From AP-15 sp963790875 (GTDB lineage Bacteria; Pseudomonadota; Alphaproteobacteria; ATCC43930; CGMCC-115725), in contig CAWBQT010000008.1 in NCBI GenBank assembly GCA_963790875.1, positions 806,001 to 870,000 on the forward strand: a stretch of DNA of 64,000 nucleotides, read 5' to 3'. Both the position numbers and the translations under genes were made by a program. The notes beneath the pieces are model-generated. The model was not told the DNA's origin. It made no database searches and was given only the letters and a program-made list of their open reading frames with translations. Below, one piece after another: positions 8,351 through 17,385 of this stretch (its first letter is position 1; each line of letters opens with the position of its first letter).

Positions 8351-9721
8351 ATGCTCGAGCTGCTCGACCGCCAGACGTCGCTGACGATCAACCAATGGAA
8401 GATCTTCACGGCCTGCCTGTTCTCGATCATGCTCGATTTCTTCGATTTCTTTCTGATCAGCTTCGTCCTGGCGTTCTTCGTCAGGGATTGGCATCTGACC
8501 TTCGGCCAATCGGGGGCGATCCTGTTCGCCTCCGGCGTGGCGGCGATCCCGGGCGGCATATTTTTTGGCTGGCTCGGCGACAAGATCGGCCGCCGCACGG
8601 TGTTCATGACGACGATCCTGACCTTCTCGCTGGCCACCGGGCTGATGGCGCTGACGCCGGAGCGCAGCTGGATTTTCATGGTCGTCATGCAATTCATCGT
8701 CGGCCTCGGGGTCGGCGGGCTTGCCGCCGCCGATCTGCCGCTGTTGCAGGAGTTTCTGCCGGCCTCCAAGCGGGGCTGGATCAGCGGGCTGTCGATCGGT
8801 CTCCTGCCGCTCGGTCCGCTGCTGGCCGCCGCGCTCAGCGCCTCTCTCGGCACCGTGATCGGCTGGCGCGGCTTGTTCGCGGTCGGCTTGCTGCCCGCGC
8901 TGATGGCCTTTGTGATCCGCCTCTGGGTTCCGGAATCGCCGCGCTGGCTGTTCGGCATGGGACGGTTCGAGGAGGCGCGCCGCTCGCTCGCCTGGGCCTT
9001 GCGGCTCGATCCCGCCGATATCGTCTTGCCGGCGGTGCTGCCCGAGATGCGCAAAGTTGCCTGGAGGGAGCTGTTCAAATACCCGCGCAGCCTCGCTGCG
9101 GCGATCCTGACCGGGCTGTCGCAAACGGGTGCGGTGGGCCTGGCGCTGTGGGGGGTCACCTTGCTGGCGCTGGTGTTGAAGGTGAGCCCGGCCGAGGCCT
9201 CGTTCCTGTCGATCTGGACTGCTCTGATCGGGATCCCCGGACGCGTCTTCGGCTCCTGGCTGTCGGAAGCGTTCGGGCGACGCTACGGCGGCATCCTCGC
9301 GTCGCTGTTGGCTGCTTTCGTCATGTCGGCCGCCGGTTACCTGCACGACGCCTATCTCGGCACCGTCTCGGTCTTCTACCTGTTGCTGCTGCTGCACAGC
9401 TTCTTCGGCAACGGCAATTTCTCGATCGTCTTCCCCTACATGGCCGAGCTGTGGCCGGCGCGTTTGCGGGCGAGCGGCTTCGGCCTCGTCTACGGCGTGA
9501 GCAATCTCGGCAAGTTCATCGGTCCGGCCGGTCTCGCGGTGATCGCCGGAGCTTCGAACTATGTCAGCCCGAAGGCGACAGTGGCGGCAATGGTCCCCGC
9601 CTTCAATTATTTTGCCGTCTGGTATCTGCTCGCGGTCTTCGCTTTCCTGTTCGTCGGCATCGAGACGAAGGGCCGTACGATCGACGAGCTCGACGCGGCG
9701 CTCGCCGGCCGCGGCACGTGA
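8351..9721 (+). CDS. MFS transporter, sugar/acid symporter type
   Basis: A 456-residue, 12-helix major facilitator protein preceded by a strong AGGAGG. It shows the MFS loop 2-3 motif GWLGDKIGRRTVF, the PESPRWLF sequence at the end of the first half that is typical of sugar porter and aromatic-acid symporter families, and ELWPARLRASGFG in the second half. It probably imports an organic acid or similar small solute with protons. Its divergent neighbour, a fumarate-reductase-like flavoprotein, suggests transport and oxidation of the same substrate, as in tricarballylate utilisation. The substrate itself cannot be read from the sequence. Confidence 0.85.
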   Translation: MLELLDRQTSLTINQWKIFTACLFSIMLDFFDFFLISFVLAFFVRDWHLTFGQSGAILFASGVAAIPGGIFFGWLGDKIGRRTVFMTTILTFSLATGLMALTPERSWIFMVVMQFIVGLGVGGLAAADLPLLQEFLPASKRGWISGLSIGLLPLGPLLAAALSASLGTVIGWRGLFAVGLLPALMAFVIRLWVPESPRWLFGMGRFEEARRSLAWALRLDPADIVLPAVLPEMRKVAWRELFKYPRSLAAAILTGLSQTGAVGLALWGVTLLALVLKVSPAEASFLSIWTALIGIPGRVFGSWLSEAFGRRYGGILASLLAAFVMSAAGYLHDAYLGTVSVFYLLLLLHSFFGNGNFSIVFPYMAELWPARLRASGFGLVYGVSNLGKFIGPAGLAVIAGASNYVSPKATVAAMVPAFNYFAVWYLLAVFAFLFVGIETKGRTIDELDAALAGRGT

Positions 9722-9769
9722 CGGCGGCAGCGCGGCAACGGAGCTTGGGCCGCCAGGCCGCCGCGGGGG

Positions 9770-10117
9770 TCAGCGGCGCGCAACCGAAAAATCCGCGACA
9801 AGACAGATGTCTGCGTCGCGGCTCACGCGTTCCGACCCGTCATCGAGCACGATTCTGAGGTCGGCCTGGCAGCTCTCGTTGGGGTCGTCGATGGCGACGA
9901 GCACCGAATTGCCGGGTGACAAGTAGTCCCTACCCAAGAGATCGCCCTGCCAGTTGCCGCTGCCGGCGACGGCAAGATAGAGTTCGACGATCGGTTGGCC
10001 GGTCTCGTTGGTCACGCGCAAGTGGCGCACGCCGCCGACAGGCGGCGGCCCGGTGGCGCCGGGCATAAGAAACAGCAGCGACCCGGCAAACCCGGCCGCC
10101 GCGACGGTCTTCAACAT
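9770..10117 (-). CDS. small secreted protein of unknown function
   Basis: A 115-residue protein whose ATG follows GGAGG at five bases. A signal peptide is visible (residues 1-21, hydrophobic GFAGSLLFLMPGATG). The mature part is a small beta-rich domain, from LRVTNETGQPIVELYLA to CQADLRIVLDDG, with two conserved-looking cysteines (in ESCQAD and DICLVA) that could form a disulfide. Similar short periplasmic proteins with an N-x-T-G-x-x-I start and a WGxDxLG-like middle are common in alphaproteobacteria, without known function. It converges with the MFS gene 49 bases away. Confidence 0.65.
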   Translation of the reverse strand: MLKTVAAAGFAGSLLFLMPGATGPPPVGGVRHLRVTNETGQPIVELYLAVAGSGNWQGDLLGRDYLSPGNSVLVAIDDPNESCQADLRIVLDDGSERVSRDADICLVADFSVARR

Positions 10118-10367
10118 CGATGCCTCCGATTGGCGGTGTCGCGGATCGTCATAAATCCGTCCGCGGCATGCCAAAGCTGGGAACTGCCGCGCCTGCCGAA
10201 TGTGAATTGCGCCACGCGGGTCTAGTTGTTTTTTCGGAAATCCCTCGAAGAGTGGGGTCGCCCCGCTGCCGCCGGCGATGAGCCGCAGGGCCCCGGCGCA
10301 CGGTTGCCGGTCCACGCTTACCGTCGACGAGCGTCCTGCGACCCTTCCAGGACCGGGAAGGCGGCGA

Positions 10368-12437
10368 TCATGCCGAGCCGCGAAGTTTTACGGAAATGTC
10401 GAGCCAGCCGAGCCGCGTGGCGACGGCGCGGTCGTCGGGGCGCAGCAGCACCGTCGTCATCTCGGCCTCGACGAGCGCCGGGCCGGCGATTGTCTGCCCT
10501 GGCGCCAACCCTTCGAAATCATAGGCCGGCGCCGCGACCCAGTCGCCGTTGAGCCAGACCGGCCGTTCCGCGCGCGGTGCGGCCGGCGCCGCCGCCGGCA
10601 GAGCCGGCTCCTGCGGCAAGGCCGAGAGGATGCCACTGACCACGACGCGGGCGTTGACCAGCACCGCCGCCTCTTCCGGGAGGCTGTAGGTGTAGAGCGC
10701 CTCGTGCCGGGTGTGAAACCGGGCGGCGATCGGCGGCAGTGGATCGGCGGCGTGCCAATCGATGTCGTCGAGCGGCACGGCAATCTCGAAGACCTGCTCG
10801 CCGTAGCGCATGTCGGCCGAGCGCGCCGTCCGGGCCGGTCCGGCGAACGAGGCACGCAGCCGGGCGAGCCCCTCGGACTCGAGCTCATCGAAGAGCCGCT
10901 TGACCGCGGCGCCGTCGAGGCTCGTCGTGTCGCCGATATGAGTGCGGGCGACCTCGAAGCGCAGATCGGTCGCGAGCATTCCCCAGGCCGAAAGAACCGC
11001 AGCGACGCGCGGCACGATGACACGCGCGATGCCAAGCTGGCGGGCGATATCGGTCGCATGCAGCCCGGCGGCGCCGCCGAAGGCGAAAAGCGCGAACTTC
11101 CTGACATCGACGCCGCGCCGGATCGAGACGAGCCGAACCCCCTCGGCCATGTTGGTGTTGACGACACGATGAATGCCGGCTGCCGCCGCCAGGCGGTCTA
11201 GGCGGAGCTCAGCGGCGACGGCGTCGACGGCGCGCTCCGCCGCGGCGCAGTCGAGCCGCCTCCGGCCGCCGAGAAAGTGCGCCGGATCGAGATAGCCGAG
11301 CACCAGATTGGCGTCGGTGACGGTAGCCGCGGCGCCGCTCGCGCCGTAGCAGGCCGGGCCGGGATCGGCGCCGGCGCTCTGCGGTCCGACATGCAGGATG
11401 CCGCCCCTGTCGACCCGGGCGATCGAGCCGCCTCCGGCGCCGATGCTGGCGATGTCGAGGCTGCCGAGGGCAACCGTCTGGCCAGCGACGCGACGGTTCG
11501 CGGCGAGGCTCGGTTGGCCGTCGACGACGAGCGAGATGTCGGTGCTGGTGCCGCCCATGTCGAACGGGATCAGGTTCCCGGCAAGCCCCAGAGGCTCGAG
11601 GAGATGAGCTGCATAGACGCTGCCGGCGACGCCGCCGGCCGGCCCGGACAGCACGGCGCCGGCGGCGAGCCGGGCGGCCTCGGCAACCGGTGCGACGCCG
11701 CCATGCGACTGGATGACGAGGATCGGTCCGCGATAGCCCGCTTCGCCGAGCCGGCGCTCCAGGCGCCCGAGATAGCGCGACAGCGTCGGCCCGATATAGG
11801 CGTTGACGATCGTCGTCGAGACGCGCTCGAACTCCTTGATCTGCGGCAGCACCTCCGAGGAGAGCGAGACGTAGACGCCGGGCAGCGCCGCGCGCACGGC
11901 GTCACCGGAAAGACGCTCATGCGTCGGGTCGCGCCAGGCGTGCAGATAGCAGATCGCGACCGCCTCCACCGCCTCAGGCCGGAATGTCTCGATCGCAGCA
12001 GCGAGCGAGGCCGAGTCGAGCGGCGTCTCGACGCGGCCGTCGGCGCGCAGCCGCTCGCGCACGCCGAGGCGCAGCCGGCGCGGCACCAGCTGCTCGGGCG
12101 GCGGCAGGCGCAGATTGTAGCGGTCGTCCTTCAGCCCTTCGCGCATCTCGACGACGTCGCGATGGCCTTCGGTGGTCAATAGCCCGACCTTGGCGCCGCG
12201 GCGTTCGAGGAGCGCATTGGTGGCGACCGTGGTGCCGTGCACGATGCGCTCGGTCCGGGCCAGCAGCGCCGCTCGATCGAGACCCAATATCGCAGCGAGG
12301 CGGCCGAGCCCGTCGACGACGCCCTGCGACGGATCGGCCGGGGTCGAGAGCACCTTGGCGAGGGTCGAGCGGGCGTCCTCGCCGACCGCGACGAGATCGG
12401 TGAAGGTGCCGCCGACATCGATGCCGATCCGGTACAA
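10368..12437 (-). CDS. hyuA: hydantoinase/oxoprolinase subunit A (HyuA-type)
   Basis: A 689-residue ATP-dependent hydantoinase/oxoprolinase alpha subunit. The N-terminus has the ASKHA-type phosphate loop IGIDVGGTFTDLV, then HGTTVATNALLERRGAKVGL, and the middle has LSGPAGGVAGS and PFDMGGTSTDISLV. HyuA proteins hydrolyse cyclic amides such as N-methylhydantoin, or carboxylate ketones (acetone and acetophenone carboxylases), usually together with a HyuB subunit. No HyuB is adjacent on either side, so the partner is elsewhere, lost or not needed. The start is a TTG preceded by GGGAG. It follows the cyclase gene on the same strand after a 352-base gap, so the two may not share a transcript. Confidence 0.88.
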   Translation of the reverse strand: MYRIGIDVGGTFTDLVAVGEDARSTLAKVLSTPADPSQGVVDGLGRLAAILGLDRAALLARTERIVHGTTVATNALLERRGAKVGLLTTEGHRDVVEMREGLKDDRYNLRLPPPEQLVPRRLRLGVRERLRADGRVETPLDSASLAAAIETFRPEAVEAVAICYLHAWRDPTHERLSGDAVRAALPGVYVSLSSEVLPQIKEFERVSTTIVNAYIGPTLSRYLGRLERRLGEAGYRGPILVIQSHGGVAPVAEAARLAAGAVLSGPAGGVAGSVYAAHLLEPLGLAGNLIPFDMGGTSTDISLVVDGQPSLAANRRVAGQTVALGSLDIASIGAGGGSIARVDRGGILHVGPQSAGADPGPACYGASGAAATVTDANLVLGYLDPAHFLGGRRRLDCAAAERAVDAVAAELRLDRLAAAAGIHRVVNTNMAEGVRLVSIRRGVDVRKFALFAFGGAAGLHATDIARQLGIARVIVPRVAAVLSAWGMLATDLRFEVARTHIGDTTSLDGAAVKRLFDELESEGLARLRASFAGPARTARSADMRYGEQVFEIAVPLDDIDWHAADPLPPIAARFHTRHEALYTYSLPEEAAVLVNARVVVSGILSALPQEPALPAAAPAAPRAERPVWLNGDWVAAPAYDFEGLAPGQTIAGPALVEAEMTTVLLRPDDRAVATRLGWLDISVKLRGSA

Positions 12438-12455
12438 ACTCGCTCCCGTCCCGCT

Positions 12456-12477
12456 GCACAGCCGTGGACGGCTGTGC
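12456..12477. promoter_or_regulatory. perfect palindrome upstream of hyuA
   Basis: gcacagccgt and acggctgtgc are exact reverse complements separated by two bases, 18 bases before the hyuA start codon. No T-run follows, so an operator or a leader hairpin affecting hyuA translation is more likely than a terminator. The regulator is unknown. Confidence 0.5.
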
Positions 12478-12789
12478 CCGAGAAGCGGTGATAAATCCAG
12501 GCTTTTTGCGCCGTCTGCGGCGATAAGGCCTCCGGCTGGAAGCGCCCCGATGGGGACGCAGCACGGGAAACCCAGCAGATCGGGTGTTCAACCCCGGCAA
12601 GAAGCGGTTCGCCGAGGCCCCTCAGGACCGCGGTCGGTTTCGCGACGGCGCGGGCGACAACCTCGCGCACCGCCTTGTGGGTCGATCGAACATTACCGGC
12701 CCTCACGCTCTTCCGACGGCGCTTGACGATGCAGGCGCTGCGTCTGCCTGGTCAAGAAGCCGGGTCGTCCGGGGTTTGCGGCGACCGGC
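12478..12789. other. gap between hyuA and cyclase gene, no gene seen
   Basis: The stretch is GC-rich. A minus-strand open frame crosses it, but it has no recognisable domain and no ribosome binding site. It may hold the hyuA promoter or a gene remnant; nothing firm can be supported. Confidence 0.4.
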
Positions 12790-13845
12790 CTACACCGTTG
12801 CGATCGCGTTGGCCGGCGAGCCGACGGCACCCGGCAGGCGAAGCGGCGGTGCGGTCAACAGAAAACGCGAGCGGCCATTGGCACGCAGCCAGTCGGCGAG
12901 GTCCGAAAGCCACCAGATCTCGCCGAGATAGACGCCGAGCTTGAACAGGCAATGCGCGTGCAACGGCAAGGAGGCGCAGAGATCTTCCCCTTCGCAGGGG
13001 CGCGACGGCACCTGCTCGACGGCGCGGTTGTCGGAGATCAGCGCCACCGCACCCGAGCGGGAGATCCAGTTCAACAGGCGCTCGTCGCGGCCGTCGAGCC
13101 CGGCGCCGGGATTGGCGGTGAGGACCGCCGCGTCGGGTTTTTTGTTCATGCCGAGGACCACCCGGTCGTAGCCGGTGCGGAAGCAGACGAGATCGCCCTG
13201 TTCGACCGTGATCTTATCTGTCTCCATGATCCGCATCAGCTGGTCGTAGCCGACAAAATTCGCGCCCCGGCCGCAATGCGCTTCGAGGTCGATCATGACG
13301 CCCCGGCCCTGGACCGGATGCACCGCCAGATTGTCGATCGCGAGGGCCAGCGCCCCGACATGCTCGCCGCGCTCGATGACCTCGCCGCCGCGGTAATCGA
13401 CCGGGCCGATGATGTGCTCGCCGGCCCGGTAGCCGTTGTAGAAGACGATCTCGGGGACGCCGTCCCCATCGGCGTCGAACAGCTGCCCGACATGGGCAAG
13501 ACTGTCCCACTGCGTCGAATACTGCAGCGTCATCTCGACAATGTCGTCGCAGACGACGTCGAGGAGGCGCGGGTCTTCGCGGGCGAGCGGGTAGGCGATA
13601 TAAGGCATGCCCTCGCGCTTGTTGGCGATTAGCCGCGGCGGGTGACGGCGCGGATTGACGACGGTGCCGCCGGGGTAGTCGAGCGGCAGGCTGAGGCAGA
13701 AGGTCCTGCCCTCCTTGACCTCGGCGATCCCTTGCCGGACTTTTTCGGGTGTCAGAAGGTTGAGCCGACCGAGCTGATCGTCTGGCCCCCAATCGCCCCA
13801 GGTCGAGCCTGGCGGGCGGCGTTTCCAACGCGGGTTATCCGGCAT
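12790..13845 (-). CDS. cyclase-family (PF04199) metal hydrolase
   Basis: A 351-residue member of the cyclase/kynurenine-formamidase-like family. Most of these are Zn- or Mn-dependent hydrolases of amides or cyclic substrates. The core motif appears as STQWDSLAH, a variant of the usual HxGTHxDxPxH in which the first His and the GTH are replaced. This variant is seen in a longer subfamily that starts with a WGxxDxxGxLN signature, present here as GDWGPDDQLGRLNLL. A second conserved region has VMIDLEAHCGRG and later LCFRTGYD-like residues. The start is the ATG after GGGGGAG. It is co-directional with the NHL protein (63 bases) and upstream of hyuA, so a shared catabolic role is plausible. Confidence 0.82.
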   Translation of the reverse strand: MPDNPRWKRRPPGSTWGDWGPDDQLGRLNLLTPEKVRQGIAEVKEGRTFCLSLPLDYPGGTVVNPRRHPPRLIANKREGMPYIAYPLAREDPRLLDVVCDDIVEMTLQYSTQWDSLAHVGQLFDADGDGVPEIVFYNGYRAGEHIIGPVDYRGGEVIERGEHVGALALAIDNLAVHPVQGRGVMIDLEAHCGRGANFVGYDQLMRIMETDKITVEQGDLVCFRTGYDRVVLGMNKKPDAAVLTANPGAGLDGRDERLLNWISRSGAVALISDNRAVEQVPSRPCEGEDLCASLPLHAHCLFKLGVYLGEIWWLSDLADWLRANGRSRFLLTAPPLRLPGAVGSPANAIATV

Positions 13846-13908
13846 TGTTAAGTCTCCCCCTACCGTCATCCTGATCAGGATGACGGAGACTTGATAGCGA
13901 CGAGCAAC

Positions 13909-14880
13909 TTATTCCACCTTCGCCAGTTTCTGCAGGCTGCGCAGGCCGGGTGGGATTTCCTCCCCCTTCGCGCGGACACGGCGGCCCCAATTGGTAAACG
14001 ATACCTCGCCGACATAGATGTCGCCGCGCGAGTCGACCGAGATGCCGTGAGGCGAGATGAACTGCCCGGAGTTTAGCCCGGCATGGGCGTGACCGAGCCG
14101 CGCCAAGAGTTCGCCCTTATGGGTATAGATGCTGACCCGCGGGCCGCAATTCGGCAGATCGATGTTGACCGCCATGTCCGGCCCGATCTCGCCGATATAA
14201 AAATGCGGTGTGCGCGTGCCGCTCTCCATGTAGAGACCGGAGGGGCGGTGCATGTTGATCCACTGTGTCTCGTATTTGCCGTTGCCGTCGAACACCTGTA
14301 CGCGGTGGTTTTCCCGATCGGCGACATAGATCCAGCCGTCCGGGTCGCAGCAGATGTTGTGGGCGATGTTGAACTGGCCTGGATCGGTACCCGGCTGGCC
14401 CCAAGAAAAGAGCAGTTTGCCGTCGGGTGAGTATTTATGGACACGGGAATTGCCGTAACCGTCCGAGATGTAGAGATCGCCCTGCGGCGACAGTGCCGTA
14501 TGGGTGCAACGGTTGAACGGCTCGCCGCTCATATACGCGGCGGCCTTGCCGGGGATGCCGATCGTCAGAAGCACCTTGCCGTCGAGCGTGCAGTGCCGCA
14601 CGCTGTGGTCGCCGTCGTCGGTCAGCCAGAGCGTGTCGTCGGGCGCCATATGGACGCCATGCGGCCGGGTGAAGACGCCCTCGCCCCAGGAGCGCAGGAA
14701 ATTGCCATGCCGATCGAAGACACAGATCGGATGGGCACCGCGGCTGAATGCGTAGACATTGTCGTGCCGGTCGACGCCGACGGCGGCGACATCGGCGTTG
14801 AACTCGTAGCCCGGCGGTAACTTTGCCCAATCGTCGACGACCTCGTAGCGAAAGTCATCGGTTCCGAGAATGACCGGCAT
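13909..14880 (-). CDS. NHL-repeat protein, peptidyl-amidating-lyase-like
   Basis: A 323-residue beta-propeller made of NHL-type repeats: GVDRHDNVYAFSRGAHPICVFD, then similar blades near LYISDGYGNSRVHKY, IYVADRENHRVQVF and ISVDSRGDIYVGE. The pattern matches bacterial relatives of the peptidyl-alpha-hydroxyglycine alpha-amidating lyase domain, which cleaves a carbon-nitrogen bond. The bacterial proteins have no proven substrate. No signal peptide is visible, so it is probably cytoplasmic. It heads a minus-strand run with the cyclase-family gene and hyuA, all of which act on C-N bonds in characterised relatives. Confidence 0.8.
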   Translation of the reverse strand: MPVILGTDDFRYEVVDDWAKLPPGYEFNADVAAVGVDRHDNVYAFSRGAHPICVFDRHGNFLRSWGEGVFTRPHGVHMAPDDTLWLTDDGDHSVRHCTLDGKVLLTIGIPGKAAAYMSGEPFNRCTHTALSPQGDLYISDGYGNSRVHKYSPDGKLLFSWGQPGTDPGQFNIAHNICCDPDGWIYVADRENHRVQVFDGNGKYETQWINMHRPSGLYMESGTRTPHFYIGEIGPDMAVNIDLPNCGPRVSIYTHKGELLARLGHAHAGLNSGQFISPHGISVDSRGDIYVGEVSFTNWGRRVRAKGEEIPPGLRSLQKLAKVE

Positions 14881-14933
14881 GGGTTCCCTCCGTCCTCGTG
14901 GACTGGCTGATCATTGAGCCGCCGGCCGGCGGC

Positions 14934-16433
14934 TCAATCCGCCGCCCGCACCGCCGGCTGCCTCGGGCTCAACCGGGCCGGAAAGCGCAACGCGACGACG
15001 AGGGTCAAGGCGGCGATCACGGTCGCGATAAGATAGACCTGATGCAGCGAGGCGGCGACCGCCTCGGTCAATCGGGCCACATCGGCGACGCCGAGGCTGC
15101 GGCGCAGCGACGGCTGCAACAGCCGGTTGGCCGCGTCGGCCATCTCGGACATCCGGCGATCGACGCCGAAATTGAGGACTGCACCACCCAAGGCGGCGCC
15201 GAAGGACTGACCAATCATCCGCATGAACGTTGGCGCCGGTCGCCGCACCGCGTTCGCTCCAGTCGACGCTCGCCTGGATCGAGACCAGAAACGAGGTGTT
15301 GCAGGCGCCCATGCCGATGCCCATGACGAAGGCGCCGAACGCGGCCGCAAGGATGCCGCTGTCCGGCTGCAGGCGGCTGAGGCAAGCGGCCCCGGCGACC
15401 AGCGCCACGCCGCCCGCCGTCGCGGCAACCCGGTAGGAGGTGCGGATCATCAGCCGGCCGGCGCCAAACGAGGCAAACATCCAGCTGACCGACATCGAGC
15501 CGAGCGCCAATCCGGCCATCCCCGGGCTCCGGCCCATAACCCTTGCACGTAGGTCGGCAGAAAGGCGGCGACCGACATCATCGCCGCGCCGGTGCCGAAG
15601 ATACCGAGATTGGCGAGCGCGATGACCCGGTTGCGCCACAGCCGGAGCGGCACCATCGGCTTCGGCGTGCGGGCTTCGTGCATCGCCAGCGCGACGAAGG
15701 CCGCGATGCCGAGGGCGACGAGGGCGGCGATGTCGTTGCGTTCGAGGTTGCGCGCTTGCACCAGCGCGAGCATCGGTGCCCCGACGCCCAAGATCAGCAG
15801 GAACGCGCCTAGATAGTCGATGCGATGCTGGCGGCGCTCGATCCGCTCCGGCAGAAAGGCGGCGAACATCGCGATGCTCGCGACGCCGATCGGCAGATTG
15901 ACCCAGAACACCGCGGCCCAGCGGACATGCTCGACGAGAAAGGCGCCGAGCCCCGGACCGACGATCGCCGCGATGCCGAAGACGCTCGACATGTAGCCCT
16001 GCATGCGCGCCCGCTCGGCGGGAGTGTAGATGTCGCCGATGACCGTGCTGGCGATCGGCTGGATGGCGCCCGCGCCGATCCCCTGCACGGCGCGAAACGC
16101 CACTAGGACCGGCATCGTCGGCGCGAGGCCGCACAATGCGGTGCCGAAGAGGAAGATGCCGGCCCCGGCAAAGAACACCCGCCTGCGGCCGTAAATGTCG
16201 GCCAGCCGGCCGTAGATCGGCACCGTCATCGCCATCGCCAGCAGGTAGGCCGTGAACACCCAGCTGAACAGACGAAAGCCGCCGAGGTCGCCGACGATCG
16301 TCGGCATCGCGGTGGCGACGATGCTGCTCTCGACCGCCGTCATCGCCGTCGCCATCAGCGCCGCGGCCAGCACCATGCCGCGACGCCGCACCAGCGCCGT
16401 CGGGTGTTGTGCGCGGCGAACGGCCACTTCCAA
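14934..16433 (-). pseudogene. DHA2-type MFS drug-efflux transporter, two frameshifts
   Basis: The coding sequence of an EmrB/QacA-like exporter is spread over three frames. From 16433 the first frame gives the N-terminal helices (AVESSIVATAMPTIVGDLGG, the loop motif GRLADIYGRRRVF, FRAVQGIGAGAIQP) down to PTYVQG near 15540. The second frame continues with VMGRSPGMAGLALGSMS to about 15235. The third carries FMRMIGQSFGAALGGAVLNF to the stop at 14934. The first break sits in a CCC run at 15540-15542 and is repaired by adding one base. Either the gene is decaying or the sequence has indel errors. If repaired, the product would be about 498 residues with 14 helices. The proposed start is a TTG at 16433. 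Confidence 0.82.
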
Positions 16434-16930
16434 TTCCTGCCTCCGGTTTAGGCAATGGCCGGAGGTTTAGGAGATCGTCCGGTGCCGGACAATGCGACAG
16501 CCGCTGCGCCTGCCGAGAGGCAGCATTGCGCGGAGACTGCTGGGCATGGGGTCCGAGATCTTCGCGGTCACCGATGCGCGGGCGGCGCCGCCGGGATCGC
16601 GCTGGAGCGGAGGCAGTTCTCCCGGCTGAGCGGCAGCGGCTCGGCGAACGCGCCGGGCGGCGCCGCGCTGCTGATCGAAAACGGCTATAGTTTTGCCAAT
16701 ATAATCGATGCGATCGATCTCGAAGTGGCGCCGATCTGTCTGGTTATCGCCTCTCGCCGGGCAGCCCACAGCACTTTTCTGTCGCCCTACATGGCCTGTC
16801 CGATTGTAGTCGACGCGACCGGGGGCAACACGACCGAACTCTTCAACCCGCTGTTCGCCGGGAACGTCAAGCGCGCCTTCGCCGCGGCGGTCGGGGTCGG
16901 CACGATCCCGTAGCGGGGCATTGCGGCCCT
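16434..16930 (+). other. gap before rnpB; one doubtful small frame
   Basis: No family is recognisable. A plus-strand frame ending at 16913 has a GC-rich third position over its last 40 codons (from MACPIVVDATGG to VGVGTIP) but a poorly coding-like start and no clear ribosome binding site. It may be the tail of a lost gene. A short AT-rich patch lies at 16684-16706. Confidence 0.3.
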
Positions 16931-16960
16931 TTGACAGATCCTTCGCGCGCACCCAGATCT
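16931..16960 (+). promoter_or_regulatory. candidate rnpB promoter
   Basis: A consensus TTGACA at 16931-16936 is followed after 18 bases by AGATCT (16955-16960). That places transcription start about seven bases later, exactly at the first base of the rnpB P1 helix (16967). The -10 match is weak; the position is the main support. Confidence 0.5.
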
Positions 16961-16966
16961 TTATCC

Positions 16967-17385
16967 GCCAGACGGCCGGATGGCCGCTCTTCGCCCTGGT
17001 GCGAGGAGAGGAAAGTCCGGGCTCCGCGGAGGTACGGTGCCGGGTAACGCCCGGCGGGGGCGACCCCAGGGACAGTGCCACAGAAAGGACACCGCCAAAC
17101 CCACAACCGGCACGCCGGACGGGTGGTAAGGGTGAAACGGTGCGGCAAGAGCGCACCGCGCTTGCCGGCAACGGCGGCGGCAGGGAAAACCCCACCGGGA
17201 GCAAGACCAAGTAGGAGCGGCAGGCATCGCCGGAGCGATCCTCGAGATGCCGGGCGAACCTTCGCGCCGCCGCTCGGGTCGGTCGCAAGAGGCGCTCGGC
17301 AACGGGCGTCCCAGAGGAATGGCCATCCCCGCCGCCGCAGACCACGCGGCAGGCGGGACAGAACCCGGCTTATGCGCCGTCTGGC
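16967..17385 (+). ncRNA. rnpB: RNase P RNA (class A)
   Basis: The catalytic RNA that removes 5' leaders from pre-tRNAs. The 5' GCCAGACGGC (16967-16976) pairs perfectly with the 3' GCCGTCTGGC (17376-17385) to form P1. The universally conserved GAGGAAAGTCCGGGCTCC lies near the 5' end (17005-17022). The 3' part carries ACAGAACCCGGCTTAT, with the CCGGCTTAT that closes P4. The length, about 419 nt, suits an alphaproteobacterial type A RNA. Its position just before mraZ is common in alphaproteobacteria. Confidence 0.96.

Noticed and set aside
6684..8384. 566-codon plus-strand frame opposite the flavoprotein gene
   Set aside because: Antisense shadow; the minus-strand frame has clear FAD-binding motifs and a ribosome binding site.
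16455..16913. 152-codon plus-strand frame before rnpB
   Set aside because: Only its last part looks coding; no family, weak start and no ribosome binding site. Kept only as a remark on the gap.
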